NCBI RefSeq assembly: GCF_900142215.1
Contig: NZ_FRAC01000007.1
Coordinates: 1-64,000 of the forward strand
DNA: 64,000 nucleotides
Source of the DNA: Anaerocolumna jejuensis DSM 15929
GTDB lineage: Bacteria; Bacillota; Clostridia; Lachnospirales; Lachnospiraceae
Direction: 5' to 3'
In this document: positions 24,835-33,676 of the stretch, piece after piece
Layout of the letters: each line of letters opens with the position of its first letter
Numbering within the stretch: position 1 is the stretch's first letter
The notes under the pieces: generated by a model
Database searches by the model: none
Told to the model about the DNA's origin: nothing
The model's input: the letters and a program-made list of their open reading frames with translations, nothing else
Program-made: the position numbers and the translations under genes

Positions 24835-25395
24835 ATGAAGCAGATTTTACTGAATATTATAAAGGGCTATAAGCCGGAGAATGAACAGGAAGAAGCGGAT
24901 AAGGAGATTATGCTTGAATTTATCAAGGCATATGACAATTGTTTGCTTCGGGAAAATAAGATTGCGCATTTTACAGCATCTTCCTGGATTGTAAATGAAG
25001 ACAGAACCAAGGTACTAATGATATACCATAACATTTATAAGAACTGGGCCTGGACAGGAGGGCATGCCGACGGGGAAGAGGATTTGCAAAAGGTGGCATT
25101 AAGAGAAGCCGGAGAGGAAACCGGTGTAAGCAATATACGTGCCTTGAGTCATGAACCCATATCCCTTGAGAACCTTTGTGTGGACTGTCATTATAAAAAT
25201 GGAATATTTGTACCATCCCATCTGCATTTTAATGTGACTTACCTGCTTCAGGCAGATGAGAAGGAACAGGTAAGGATAAAGGCGGATGAAAACAGCGGTG
25301 TAAGGTGGGTGGATTGGCAGCAGGCACCCGCTATGACCAGAGAAGAATGCATGAAAGAAGTGTATAGTAAGCTGAATAGCAGGGCTCACTTTTAG
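24835..25395 (+). CDS. Nudix hydrolase
   Basis: ATG 24835 preceded by GGGGAGAG. 186 residues with a complete Nudix box GGHADGEEDLQKVALREAGE and ETGV (G-x5-E-x7-REUxEExGU). An N-terminal helical region (residues 1-40, NEQEEADKEIMLEFIKAY) precedes the fold. Family members hydrolyse nucleoside diphosphates linked to other groups; the substrate is not predictable. It probably shares a transcript with map. Confidence 0.85.
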   Translation: MKQILLNIIKGYKPENEQEEADKEIMLEFIKAYDNCLLRENKIAHFTASSWIVNEDRTKVLMIYHNIYKNWAWTGGHADGEEDLQKVALREAGEETGVSNIRALSHEPISLENLCVDCHYKNGIFVPSHLHFNVTYLLQADEKEQVRIKADENSGVRWVDWQQAPAMTREECMKEVYSKLNSRAHF

Positions 25396-25544
25396 TAATT
25401 TAGCAAATATATAAGAAGTCTGGATGAAATAGTAATGCTTATTCAAGTGCTACCCTTTTTTTAACTTGAACCTTCAAGTACATAAATTTGATGAGTACTT
25501 ACCAGTTAAGTGAAATACTATGCAAAATTAATAATTTTAAAAAT

Positions 25545-25591
25545 AAATCCCGAAATGAAGTGTTTCAATTCAGCTTCATTCCGGGGTTTTT
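25545..25591. terminator. Bidirectional terminator between nudix and the flavoprotein gene
   Basis: AAATCCCGAAATGAAG pairs with CTTCATTCCGGGGTTTTT. It ends two bases before the stop codon of the convergent gene and can serve both strands. Confidence 0.75.
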
Positions 25592-25592
25592 A

Positions 25593-26831
25593 TCAGGAGT
25601 GCTCCAAATATTCCTCTATAGCTTTTGCCACTACCTTTGACACCCGCACAGCTTCCACTACGGTTTTTGCACCGGTGACAACATCACCGGAGGCAAATAC
25701 ACCCTCTTTGGTGGTTCTGCCGAATTCATCCGTAACAAGAAGGCCGCGGTTGTTAATGTCAATGCCCTTAGAATTATTGACGATGTTTCTCCTGGGCTTC
25801 TGGCCAACAGCAAGTATAACGGAATCGCACTCAAAGAGACCTTCTGCCCCTTCCAGGATGTCCACTATTTCCCTGCCGTTCTCATCTGTCCCGGCAGCAT
25901 AAGTCTGCTGGTATCTTACACCCTCGTCTATAATCTCCAAAGGCGATTGGTAAAAATTGAATTTAACACCGTCAAGCTTGGCATACTCTACCTCGACAGG
26001 TTCTGCGTCAATACTTCCGGCACCCTTCCGGTACATAATTGTAACATCTCTGGAACCATTTCTCAGGGCAGTTCTGGCAACATCCATTGCAACATTGCCG
26101 GCACCGATAATACATACCTTTTTACCCAGGGTGTAAACTTCAGGGCTTTTCAGATAATCAATAGCATAATGGACATGCCCCAGGGTTTCGCCCTTAAGCT
26201 TTAAAGTATTTGGATTCCATACACCTGTTCCAATAAATACAGCCTTGTAACCGTCCCGGAACAGGTCATCTACGGTAATAATCGGTCCAATCAAAGTATT
26301 GGGACGTATTTTAATACCCATCTCAATTAATTTATCCTTTAACTTATCAAGCAGGGCCTTAGGAAGCCGGAATTCAGGAATTCCGAAACGCAGAACACCG
26401 CCGATTTTATCGTGGGCTTCAAAAATAGTAATATTATAACCTTTTGCGGCAAGCAGAATAGCAATGGTAATGCCTGCCGGTCCGGAACCTACAATGGCAA
26501 CTCTTTTACCTGTCCCTTTCCGGGGATAGGTATCAACATAGTTAAGGTAATAATCTGAAATATAGTTTTCCACCATCCCTACCTTAATCGGGTCACCTTT
26601 TTTTCCTAAGACACAGTGGCCTTCACATTGTTTTTCATGAGGGCACACAAGGGAACATATAACGGACAGCGGATTATTGTCAAAAAGCATTTCGCCGGCT
26701 TCCACGATACTGCCTTCCAGCAGGAGAGGTATAACCTCGTTGAAAGGGGTATTTACAGGACAGCCTGACTTGCATAATGGTTTTTTACATTGCAAACATC
26801 TTTTCGCTTCAGATATTACAATATCGGACAT
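25593..26831 (-). CDS. NfnB/GltD-like NAD(P)H-dependent iron-sulfur flavoprotein
   Basis: 412 residues. The N-terminal Cys sets C12/C15/C20/C24 (RCLQCKKPLCKSGCP) and C59/C63/C69/C73 (CSLVCPHEKQCEGHC) match the two 4Fe-4S clusters of glutamate synthase small subunit. FAD motif VAIVGSGPAG at 111-120, NADPH motif CIIGAGNVAMDVART, and the final GVFASGDVVTGAKTVVEAV binding FAD. Neither a glutamate synthase large subunit nor the NfnA partner is adjacent, so it may be a stand-alone NADPH:acceptor oxidoreductase. The length is close to other stand-alone GltD-like proteins, and shorter than NfnB (about 465). Confidence 0.82.
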   Translation of the reverse strand: MSDIVISEAKRCLQCKKPLCKSGCPVNTPFNEVIPLLLEGSIVEAGEMLFDNNPLSVICSLVCPHEKQCEGHCVLGKKGDPIKVGMVENYISDYYLNYVDTYPRKGTGKRVAIVGSGPAGITIAILLAAKGYNITIFEAHDKIGGVLRFGIPEFRLPKALLDKLKDKLIEMGIKIRPNTLIGPIITVDDLFRDGYKAVFIGTGVWNPNTLKLKGETLGHVHYAIDYLKSPEVYTLGKKVCIIGAGNVAMDVARTALRNGSRDVTIMYRKGAGSIDAEPVEVEYAKLDGVKFNFYQSPLEIIDEGVRYQQTYAAGTDENGREIVDILEGAEGLFECDSVILAVGQKPRRNIVNNSKGIDINNRGLLVTDEFGRTTKEGVFASGDVVTGAKTVVEAVRVSKVVAKAIEEYLEHS

Positions 26832-27233
26832 GGAAAGTCCTCCCTTCTAAATTAGCTTAAAATAAACCACTGATATTATAAAGGAAATCTGAAAGCTTGT
26901 ATGTAATTTAGTCACAAAGCCAGAGGGAAGAAAGGTATTGATAACGTTAATAGAGAGTTGGGTATTAGTAGATTAATCAATTTTTGTAATTAATACAAAC
27001 AGCTGCACTATATAAATAAAGGTTATAGATTATATAAAAGGGATTCATTATAGATATGTTATTTCACTGTAGATGATAAGAAGAAACTTTTTATTAATGA
27101 AAATTAAGAATTATTCTAGATATAAATATACATCATGGGATAGTTTGAAATTAAATATATGCTCCAACCATCCCATGAAATATCACCTAATTTAATGTTA
27201 TAAAACTTGAATATTGCTATAACTAAACTGCCC
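26832..27233. other. AT-rich intergenic region
   Basis: Very AT-rich with no credible reading frame. It holds one hairpin (CATGGGAT at 27135-27142 pairing with ATCCCATG at 27171-27178), perhaps a terminator for the minus-strand operon that ends at 27234. The promoter of the flavoprotein gene should lie near 26850-26900. Confidence 0.5.
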
Positions 27234-27482
27234 TTATAAACTCACTGCATTTTCCCAGGCCGGCATCTTTTTCATCGTACGGATTGCCAGTTCATGAGCG
27301 GCATTTTCGTCCATTCCCTGAGTGCGTATAAGAAACTCGGTGGTGCCTTTTAACCTCTCTTCATAGGACTGCAGGGTTCCATCCTGTCTGGCACAATAGA
27401 TACAATAATCCTTGCTTTCATCCTCTAAGGGATAATCGCTTTTCTTTGACATGGGCATTCCACATGAAATACAAACTTTCAT
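27234..27482 (-). CDS. Zinc-ribbon domain protein (82 aa)
   Basis: MKVCISCGMPMSKKSDYPLE and DYCIYCARQDG form a four-Cys zinc ribbon of the putative zinc-ribbon family (often annotated in AraC/TetR-linked operons). The C-terminal half (GMDENAAHELAIRTMKKMPAWE) is helical. Last gene of a four-gene minus-strand operon headed by tetR. Function unknown. Confidence 0.7.
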   Translation of the reverse strand: MKVCISCGMPMSKKSDYPLEDESKDYCIYCARQDGTLQSYEERLKGTTEFLIRTQGMDENAAHELAIRTMKKMPAWENAVSL

Positions 27483-27497
27483 AAGATATCCTCCTTT

Positions 27498-27812
27498 TTA
27501 AGATAGACTTTCGATACATTCCAGAGCCGGTACAAGACAGCTGGCAACGCCCTGGGTTCCTGATATGGCAAGGGTCATTATTATGGTATCCAGTATTTCT
27601 TCCCTGGATGCACCTGCCTGCTTTGCCATGGGGATATGGCTTGTTACAGCAGAAACATCACCCTGGGAAGACTTGATGCCAATAAATATGAGCTGCCTTG
27701 TTTTGTCATCCAGAGAGCCTTTGGCCGCAATGGCGGATAACAATCCGTTAAAAGCGTCAGAAACCTCCGGAGCTTCTTGCTTTAATACCATAAATGGGTT
27801 TACAGAAGCCAT
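27498..27812 (-). CDS. Carboxymuconolactone decarboxylase-family protein
   Basis: 104 residues with the CMD fold pattern: LDDKTRQLIFIGIKSSQGDV, then HIPMAKQAGASREEILDTII. The CxxC of AhpD-like peroxidases is absent; a Ser-His pair stands there instead, so no thiol chemistry is expected. The only Cys is near the C-terminus (SCLVPALECIE). It lies in the tetR operon, 2 bases downstream of the small ArsR-like gene. Confidence 0.75.
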   Translation of the reverse strand: MASVNPFMVLKQEAPEVSDAFNGLLSAIAAKGSLDDKTRQLIFIGIKSSQGDVSAVTSHIPMAKQAGASREEILDTIIMTLAISGTQGVASCLVPALECIESLS

Positions 27813-27814
27813 GA

Positions 27815-28018
27815 TTATTTACTCCTTTCAAATGGGTCCACCCCAAGTCTGATAAGTTCTTCCAGACCAAGCTGTGTAATAAAATATTCTCTTGGATGTT
27901 CTTTATCCTGTTCAAACCAGCCAAGTTCAATCAGACGGTTAAAGAATCGGCCGCCCAGAGTACCTCCCAGGTGCTCATAACAGCTTTTGGCCTTAAGCGG
28001 TGCGGTTTGCTTGCCCAT
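27815..28018 (-). CDS. Small protein resembling the C-terminal part of ArsR-type regulators
   Basis: 67 residues: SCYEHLGGTLGGRFFNRLIELGWFE...ITQLGLEELIRLGVDPFE. This resembles the region behind the winged helix in some ArsR-type regulators (CYDHLAG.LG..L...L...GW...LT..G...L..LG(I/V)D). No HTH is present here. Either a stand-alone ligand-sensing module or a remnant; it is closely spaced with its neighbours, which argues that it is expressed. Confidence 0.6.
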   Translation of the reverse strand: MGKQTAPLKAKSCYEHLGGTLGGRFFNRLIELGWFEQDKEHPREYFITQLGLEELIRLGVDPFERSK

Positions 28019-28051
28019 AGTATAACTCCTCCATTTCTGCGGTATTTGCAG

Positions 28052-28654
28052 TTACCAGTCATGCAGCGGTTTCTTTTCCTTTTCCAGCAGTGAAAGAAAA
28101 GCATCTGTCAAAGTATCCTTGTAGCGGCGGATAACATTTCCTTCCGGTGCAAATAAATCACCATTGGACAGATAATAATGCACCAGCCCCATCCACATGT
28201 TGAAAAGAATTCCGGCAGGAATAGAAGAGATGCCTTCCTTTTCAAGAGCCTTGCTGAAATGAAAGGATATGGCGGACTGTACCGTTATAAAGGCATCCCT
28301 TGCCTCTGGGGGAAGCATTCGGTTTTCAATGACCAGCCTTGTATAAAAGGGCTCGTATTCCGCAATTCCGTCTAAATGGGCCGAAAGCATTTCCTTTAAG
28401 GTGCTGCAGGAATCAGAAAGCTCATGAGTACGCATGGCTATCTGATTGCAATAGTACTGAACAACCTCTGCAATGAAAGCTTCCTGGGTATTAAAATGCA
28501 GAAAGACTGTTCCGTGGGATACATTGGCTGCAGCTGCAATATCGGACATCCTTGTACTTTGTATTCCTTTTTCGGAAAATATTTCATATGCAGTTTTGAT
28601 AAGAGCAGCTTTCGTATTCTCTTTTTTTTGCTGTCTGGTTGTTTTGGTATTCAT
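28052..28654 (-). CDS. TetR-family repressor
   Basis: Start at ATG 28654 (AAGGAG 6 bases ahead); a longer reading frame to 28714 would run into the promoter. 200 residues with the TetR HTH: KAALIKTAYEIFSEKGIQST and IAAAANVSHGTVFLHFNTQE. The C-terminal ligand domain is of the standard length. First gene of an operon with ArsR-like, CMD-like and zinc-ribbon genes. A palindrome over the transcription start (28671-28688) suggests that it represses its own operon. Confidence 0.87.
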   Translation of the reverse strand: MNTKTTRQQKKENTKAALIKTAYEIFSEKGIQSTRMSDIAAAANVSHGTVFLHFNTQEAFIAEVVQYYCNQIAMRTHELSDSCSTLKEMLSAHLDGIAEYEPFYTRLVIENRMLPPEARDAFITVQSAISFHFSKALEKEGISSIPAGILFNMWMGLVHYYLSNGDLFAPEGNVIRRYKDTLTDAFLSLLEKEKKPLHDW

Positions 28655-28670
28655 AAATGACTCCTTAATC

Positions 28671-28688
28671 ACTGACTGTAAGGTCAGT
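28671..28688. promoter_or_regulatory. TetR operator over the operon start
   Basis: ACTGAC and GTCAGT are inverted around six bases (ACTGACTGTAAGGTCAGT). The site overlaps the minus-strand -10 box (28686-28691). Confidence 0.7.
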
Positions 28689-28714
28689 ATAAAACTTAAA
28701 TAATTTTTTGTCAA
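28686..28714 (-). promoter_or_regulatory. Promoter of the tetR operon
   Basis: On the minus strand: TTGACA (28714-28709), 17 bases, TATACT (28691-28686). Confidence 0.8.
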
Positions 28715-28938
28715 TACAAAAATGATTATATAGACAAAACTGGGATTGATTTATGGCACTCAAGTCAAACATCCTTGCTGAAAAATTCACAAAGAGAAAG
28801 TGAAAATGAGAGGAAGGTATGCCTGCGGTTTTTTCATTTCGACAGGGATTTAGTGAATAACGGAATTCCATAGGTTTTCAGTTATAGTTATGTGTAAATC
28901 CCAATATATTAGTACAAAGAGTTAATAGCGGTGAAAGA

Positions 28939-29715
28939 ATGAATAATGAAGAAAAAGAAAAATTGAAGTTCTTTTGCAAGACAGGGATTATTGTCCTCTC
29001 CGTTATGGTGGTGTTTTTTGCCGGAATCCATTTTATTCCGAAAGTAGTTTCCGTAAGCGGAGGCAATATCAAAAAGATTCCAATCTACTGTGTGGACCAA
29101 AAGGAAAAGAAGGTTTCCTTAAGCTTTGACGCTGCCTGGGGTAATGAGCAGACAGCCACTATCCTTGAAATCCTGGCAAAGCATAATGTAAAAGTGACCT
29201 TTTTTATGACCGGGGGCTGGGTGGAAAAATACCCGGAGGATGTGAAGGCAATTGCTGCCGCTGGACATGACTTGGGAAATCACAGCGAAAACCACAAGCA
29301 CATGTCCCAGTTAGCAAAGCAGCAGAGCATGGAAGAAATAAAAAGCCCCCATGATAAGGTAAAAGAGCTGACAGGGATTGATATGAATCTGTTCCGGGCT
29401 CCTTATGGAGATTATAACAATACTCTGATAGAGGCTGTTAAAGATTCCGGTTATTACTGCATTCAATGGGATGTAGACAGCTTGGATTGGAAGGATTACG
29501 GCGTGGATTGCATTGTAAAGAATATATTGGATAATAAACATCTGGGAGATGGTTCAATTATCCTTATGCACAACGGGGCAAAATATACTCCTGCTGCGCT
29601 GGAGGCAGTCATTACAGGATTACAGGATAAGGGATATGAAATCGTTCCGATTTCACAGTTGATATATACAGGGGAATACACCATTGACCATGAGGGAAGG
29701 CAATTTGCTAAGTAG
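28939..29715 (+). CDS. Polysaccharide deacetylase, PdaB-like (sporulation)
   Basis: 258 residues with an N-terminal membrane anchor (about 14-33). NodB-domain motifs: VSLSFDAAWGNEQT (metal-binding Asp), DLGNHSENHKHM (HxxxH), LFRAPYGDYN, WDVDSLDWKD and GSIILMHNGAKYT. SFDAAWG-type motif 1 is found in the PdaB/KinB-signalling branch, which deacetylates peptidoglycan during spore formation. Only a weak GGTGAAAG precedes the ATG. Its presence supports a spore-forming host. Confidence 0.82.
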   Translation: MNNEEKEKLKFFCKTGIIVLSVMVVFFAGIHFIPKVVSVSGGNIKKIPIYCVDQKEKKVSLSFDAAWGNEQTATILEILAKHNVKVTFFMTGGWVEKYPEDVKAIAAAGHDLGNHSENHKHMSQLAKQQSMEEIKSPHDKVKELTGIDMNLFRAPYGDYNNTLIEAVKDSGYYCIQWDVDSLDWKDYGVDCIVKNILDNKHLGDGSIILMHNGAKYTPAALEAVITGLQDKGYEIVPISQLIYTGEYTIDHEGRQFAK

Positions 29716-29763
29716 GATACGGAGATTAACCTTGGAAAGGGATATAAGCTCCTAAAACATATG

Positions 29764-29818
29764 CCGGTTTTGTATGCTAAATCAAACAGAATTGATTTTA
29801 GATAGAATACAAAACCGG
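29764..29818. terminator. Hairpin after the deacetylase gene
   Basis: CCGGTTTTGTAT and ATACAAAACCGG are perfect 12-bp arms; CTAAATCAA/TTGATTTTAG pairs inside them. No long T run, so it may act as a processing or two-way termination structure. Confidence 0.6.
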
Positions 29819-29939
29819 AACATTTTATTCGCTAATGTGCAGCAAGGCTTTCTCTGTTATTGGGTTTAAGCTACAGCAGGAAGACCTTCCTTAATATTAG
29901 TTTGAGGCTATGGCAGAAATGCTTTCTCTAATATGGATT

Positions 29940-31733
29940 TTAAAGCTGCGTCAGATTAGGCCCCTCCGTTAGTACTGCCTTAATTCTTCTGACTCCGGCA
30001 GACGAAGCCTCTTCCTTTACAATTTCAAAATGTCCCAGCTCTCCTGTATTTGCAGCATGTGGACCGCCGCAGATTTCCTTGGAGCAGCCTGGAATGGAAT
30101 ATACCTTTACCCTTTCACCGTATTTGTTATCAAATATACCGATTGCACCTTCCTTTTTAGCTCTTTCCGGCGTCATTTCTTCACACAGAACGGGAATACT
30201 CTCAGCAATTGCCTGATTTACGATGGAAGTAATTTCTTGTAATTCTTCCGGGGTCAGTTTCCGCTCGAAAGAGAAATCAAAGCGCAGGCGGTCGTTTGTG
30301 ATATTGCTGCCTCTTTGGTAAACACTATCCCCAAGAACCTTTCTTAAGGCACCATGCAGCAGATGGGTAGCGGTGTGAAGCCGGGCAGTCTGCAGGCTGT
30401 TATCGGCAAGGCCTCCTTTAAATTTTCCCTCGGCTCCTTTTCTGGATTTATTCTGATGTTCTTTCAGCTTTTCTTCAAAGCCCTGTATATCAACGCAGAT
30501 ACCCTTTTCCGTTGCCAGTTCCATGGTGAATTCAACGGGAAAGCCAAAGGTATCATAGAGCTTAAAGGCAAGCTCTCCGCTTAAGATATCATCTTTTTGC
30601 AAGAGGGACAGATAGTGGTCAGCTTTTTTCAGGCCACTGTCCAGGGTCTTTTGAAAAAGCTCATATTCCTTTTCAAGCTGCTCTAAGACAAAGCTGCTGT
30701 TTTCCTTAAGCTCAGGGTATACCTCCTGATATTGAGCCAGGATTACCGAGGCCAGCTCACAAAGGACATTCTGCTTTAAGCCGAGCTTTTGCAGCAGTCT
30801 TATGGCTCTTCGAATCAATCTTCTGAGGATATAGCCCTGCTCCGTATTGGAGGGTGTAATCCTTTTAGGGTCTCCAAGGAGAAAGGTCATGGCCCTGGTA
30901 TGCTCACAGATAATGCGGAAGGTGCGCTTTGTGGCTTCGGAATAGGCAACCCTGGAAAGGGCTTTCAATTCATCCATAACAGGAATAAAAAGGTCGGTCT
31001 CATAGACATTGTCCTTTCCATTTAAGATGGTAAGAGCCCTTTCCAGACCCATTCCGGTATCAACATTCTTTCTTGGCAGGGGCTTGTAGGAGCCGTCAGC
31101 CTCTTTACTGTACTGCATAAAGACATTATTCCATATCTCCACGTATTTACCGCAGGAGCAGGAAGGGGAGCAATCCCTTCCACAGGGCTCCTTGCCGGTA
31201 TCATAAAAGATTTCCGTATCCGGGCCGCAGGGACCGGTCTGTCCGGCAGGACCCCACCAATTTTCATCCCTGCCGTAATAAAAAATCTGCTCCTCCTTTA
31301 ACCCCATTTCCTTCCAGACCCTTGCAGCTTCCTCATCCCTGGGAATTTCTTCTTCCCCTTTAAATACCGTTACGGCAATACGGGAAACCGGTATCTGCAG
31401 TTTCGTGGTTAAGAACGCATAGCTTAGGGAAATGGCTTCCTCTTTAAAGTAATCACCAAGGGACCAGTTGCCAAGCATTTCAAAAAAGGTCAGATGGGTA
31501 TCATCCCCTACCTCGTCAATGTCGCAGGTCCGAAGGCACTTTTGTACATCTGCTAACCGGCTGCCAAGAGGGTGCTTTTCGCCCAACAGATAGGGAACTA
31601 AAGGATGCATGCCGGCTGTGGTAAATAAAACAGTAGGATCATTATCCGGCAGCAGGGAGGCTGACGCGATTTCCTTATGTCCCCTTTCTTTGAAAAATTC
31701 CACATACATTCTTCTTAATTCCTGTGCTGTCAT
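29940..31733 (-). CDS. alaS: Alanyl-tRNA synthetase, short form lacking C-Ala domain
   Basis: 597 residues, GGAG 8 bases before ATG. The catalytic core is complete (LFTTAGMHPLVPYL, FFEMLGNWSLGDYFKEEAI, VDTGMGLERALTIL). The editing domain has HTATHLLHGALRKVLG with the HxxxH zinc ligands and CGGPHAANTGELGHF. It stops directly after the editing domain, whereas bacterial AlaRS is normally near 870-880 residues with a C-terminal dimerisation/tRNA-binding domain. A T-box leader upstream (31805-32056) couples expression to uncharged tRNA-Ala. Whether this is the only AlaRS or a second, inducible copy cannot be decided here. Confidence 0.9.
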   Translation of the reverse strand: MTAQELRRMYVEFFKERGHKEIASASLLPDNDPTVLFTTAGMHPLVPYLLGEKHPLGSRLADVQKCLRTCDIDEVGDDTHLTFFEMLGNWSLGDYFKEEAISLSYAFLTTKLQIPVSRIAVTVFKGEEEIPRDEEAARVWKEMGLKEEQIFYYGRDENWWGPAGQTGPCGPDTEIFYDTGKEPCGRDCSPSCSCGKYVEIWNNVFMQYSKEADGSYKPLPRKNVDTGMGLERALTILNGKDNVYETDLFIPVMDELKALSRVAYSEATKRTFRIICEHTRAMTFLLGDPKRITPSNTEQGYILRRLIRRAIRLLQKLGLKQNVLCELASVILAQYQEVYPELKENSSFVLEQLEKEYELFQKTLDSGLKKADHYLSLLQKDDILSGELAFKLYDTFGFPVEFTMELATEKGICVDIQGFEEKLKEHQNKSRKGAEGKFKGGLADNSLQTARLHTATHLLHGALRKVLGDSVYQRGSNITNDRLRFDFSFERKLTPEELQEITSIVNQAIAESIPVLCEEMTPERAKKEGAIGIFDNKYGERVKVYSIPGCSKEICGGPHAANTGELGHFEIVKEEASSAGVRRIKAVLTEGPNLTQL

Positions 31734-31804
31734 AGCTATTCTCCTTTCAAAATGTTCAGGCAGGAAAGAGTACGGTTCCTGTCATTGAAGTTAATCCTGA
31801 AAAA

Positions 31805-32056
31805 ATAAAAAAAAGCCCCAAGCCGGATGCTTCCAGCTTAGGGCGAACTCTTAAGTCCGTGTTACCACCTAAATTCAAATTTACTTTGCTCTCAGTCAGT
31901 ACGGGGCAGTTACCCGATACCGATTTCCTTTTAACGGCGGAAACTCCGTTGGAGCCTACTTAAAGTTTGTTCGGTCCACAGCTCTGAGACTGCTTCTGCA
32001 TTACCCTTGTGAAGATTTGCACCGCCATCTTCTCTCTGAGACAGGTATAATACATA
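31805..32056 (-). promoter_or_regulatory. T-box riboswitch controlling alaS
   Basis: The minus strand has an AGAGAGAAGATGG stem I, a specifier region GAAGCA (31996-31991; GCA = Ala codon) and the T-box core GGTGGTAACACGGA at about 31871-31858. A terminator hairpin CGCCCTAAGCTGG...CCGGCTTGGGGC ends in a T run at about 31843-31805. Uncharged tRNA-Ala binding would disrupt the terminator and allow alaS transcription. Confidence 0.88.
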
Positions 32057-32218
32057 CTATTTCTCTTCATTGCCTTTTTGTGATGAAATTACAGGTAGGA
32101 TAACACAAAGCCTAAGGAGTTGTCAACTGGGAATAGAAAAGTTTTAAAATAAGGCAATATCTCCACAGGCTTTTACGGGCAATGTTCCGAACAGACCCGA
32201 AGCAAGCCGCACCGAAAT

Positions 32219-32248
32219 GCATCGCTGGGCAGGGAAGCCCAGCGATGC
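32219..32248. repeat. Strong GC-rich hairpin in intergenic region
   Basis: GCATCGCTGGGC and GCCCAGCGATGC are perfect 12-bp arms with a 6-base loop. No T run follows. It lies between the T-box promoter region and the leader of the esterase gene. Confidence 0.65.
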
Positions 32249-32307
32249 GCTTAACGAAGAAGGGGCAGCAATAGAACGAAGAAAGTATAGTAATAAGGGA
32301 AAAAGCT

Positions 32308-32483
32308 TGTTATAATAGGATTAAATAAAATCAATTATAAAAGGCGGCAAATCAAAGAGCTGCCATACGGACTGAGGATAGCTGGAAAATGCAAAACCTG
32401 CTTTTTCTCTTTCTCAATTGTCTGTATACCAAAACCCAGATAGGAGTAATTGTGAAAGAAAAGAACTTTCACACTCCATTTTT
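32308..32483 (+). promoter_or_regulatory. Extended -10 promoter and terminated leader upstream of the esterase gene
   Basis: TGTTATAAT (32308-32316) is an extended -10 box. About 120 bases further, GGAGT..GTGAAAG and CTTTCAC.ACTCC (32443-32477) fold into a hairpin followed by ATTTTTAT, a plausible terminator 40 bases before the ATG. Between them GGCGGC/GCTGCC forms another stem. I recognise no riboswitch class. Confidence 0.45.
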
Positions 32484-32527
32484 ATGGGGTACCCCGGATT
32501 GGCCGGTGGTATGCAATAGGAGGAAGA

Positions 32528-33631
32528 ATGAAAGAATATAAACCGGAAGAAATAAAATATCTGAAAATACATGGCAGAACTGCGGGAGGCACAGCTCCTT
32601 TGCCGCTTTTCTGGACCGGCAGCGGCATAGAGCTAAATGTAAAGGGCTCGGAACTCTGGATAGAAGTGGAGGTTGATTACGGGCTCTATGAACCCTGGCT
32701 TGGAGTTCTGATAAATTCTGCCAAGGTAAGCAGACAGATGCTGAATAAGGGAAGATACTGGCTGTGCCTGTTTCGGGGCATGAATGAAAATACCGTAAAA
32801 AATGTCAGGGTCATCAGAGAAGTACAGGCGATGAACGGCGATCCGGAATGTTCACTGGTTATTCATTCTGTCAGAGCTGACGGGGAATTCCTGCCAGTAA
32901 AGGAAAGGCCTGTAAAAATAGAATTTATTGGTGACAGCATCACCTCAGGGGAAGGAGCAGTGGGAGCCAGAGAAGAAGAGGACTGGATATCCATGTGGTT
33001 CAGCGCAGCGGATAATTACACGGCACTCACAGCAAGAGAGCTTAATGCCGATTACCGGGTGATTTCACAAAGCGGCTGGGGTGTCCTAACAAGCTGGGAT
33101 AATAATCCTGACTGCAATTTACCCAAGTATTATGAGAAGGTATGCGGTCTTCTTACCGGTGAGAAGAATGAGAAATTAGGTGCATTGAAAGAAAATGATT
33201 TTAGTGCCTGGCAGCCGGATATTGTTGTAGTCAATCTTGGTACCAATGACAGTTCAGCTTTTAATACACCGGAATGGAAGGATGAGGCAACGGGACGGCA
33301 TCATAAGCAGCGCAGCAACAGTGACGGCACCTTTAACGAAGAGGATTTAAAGGCTTTTGAAGAGGCTGTTTCAAATTTCTTTTCCAAAATCCGGAAGTAT
33401 AACCCAAAGGCACATATTGTATGGGCATACGGCATGCTGGGGAATAGTATGATGCCAGCCTTATTCCGGGCTGCGGATGCGTATCAGAGAAAGAGCGGGG
33501 ACAGGAAGGTTTCCGTATTCCAGTTACCAAATACAACGGATAAAACGATTGGCTCAAGAAGCCATCCGGGAATACTCTCCCATGAGAAGGCAGCGGAAGA
33601 ATTAAGCGTATATTTAAGAAGCTTACTATAA
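32528..33631 (+). CDS. CE2-type SGNH/GDSL esterase
   Basis: 367 residues without a signal peptide. An N-terminal jelly-roll-like domain (1-125; FWTGSGIELNVKGSELWIEV) is followed by an SGNH hydrolase domain: EFIGDSITSG (catalytic Ser137), VVNLGTNDSS and a final SRSHPGILSHEKAA with the catalytic His. This two-domain order is that of carbohydrate esterase family 2, which deacetylates plant polysaccharides or their oligosaccharides. Being intracellular, it would act on imported acetylated sugars. The ribosome binding site is AGGAGGA. Confidence 0.78.
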   Translation: MKEYKPEEIKYLKIHGRTAGGTAPLPLFWTGSGIELNVKGSELWIEVEVDYGLYEPWLGVLINSAKVSRQMLNKGRYWLCLFRGMNENTVKNVRVIREVQAMNGDPECSLVIHSVRADGEFLPVKERPVKIEFIGDSITSGEGAVGAREEEDWISMWFSAADNYTALTARELNADYRVISQSGWGVLTSWDNNPDCNLPKYYEKVCGLLTGEKNEKLGALKENDFSAWQPDIVVVNLGTNDSSAFNTPEWKDEATGRHHKQRSNSDGTFNEEDLKAFEEAVSNFFSKIRKYNPKAHIVWAYGMLGNSMMPALFRAADAYQRKSGDRKVSVFQLPNTTDKTIGSRSHPGILSHEKAAEELSVYLRSLL

Positions 33632-33676
33632 CAATATAGAAGGAAGAAGCCGCAGACAGCTGAAGGAGAGGCAAAA

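Noticed and set aside
25593..26831. NfnB of an electron-bifurcating NfnAB complex
   Set aside because: No NfnA gene is adjacent and the protein is shorter than NfnB; kept as NfnB/GltD-like.
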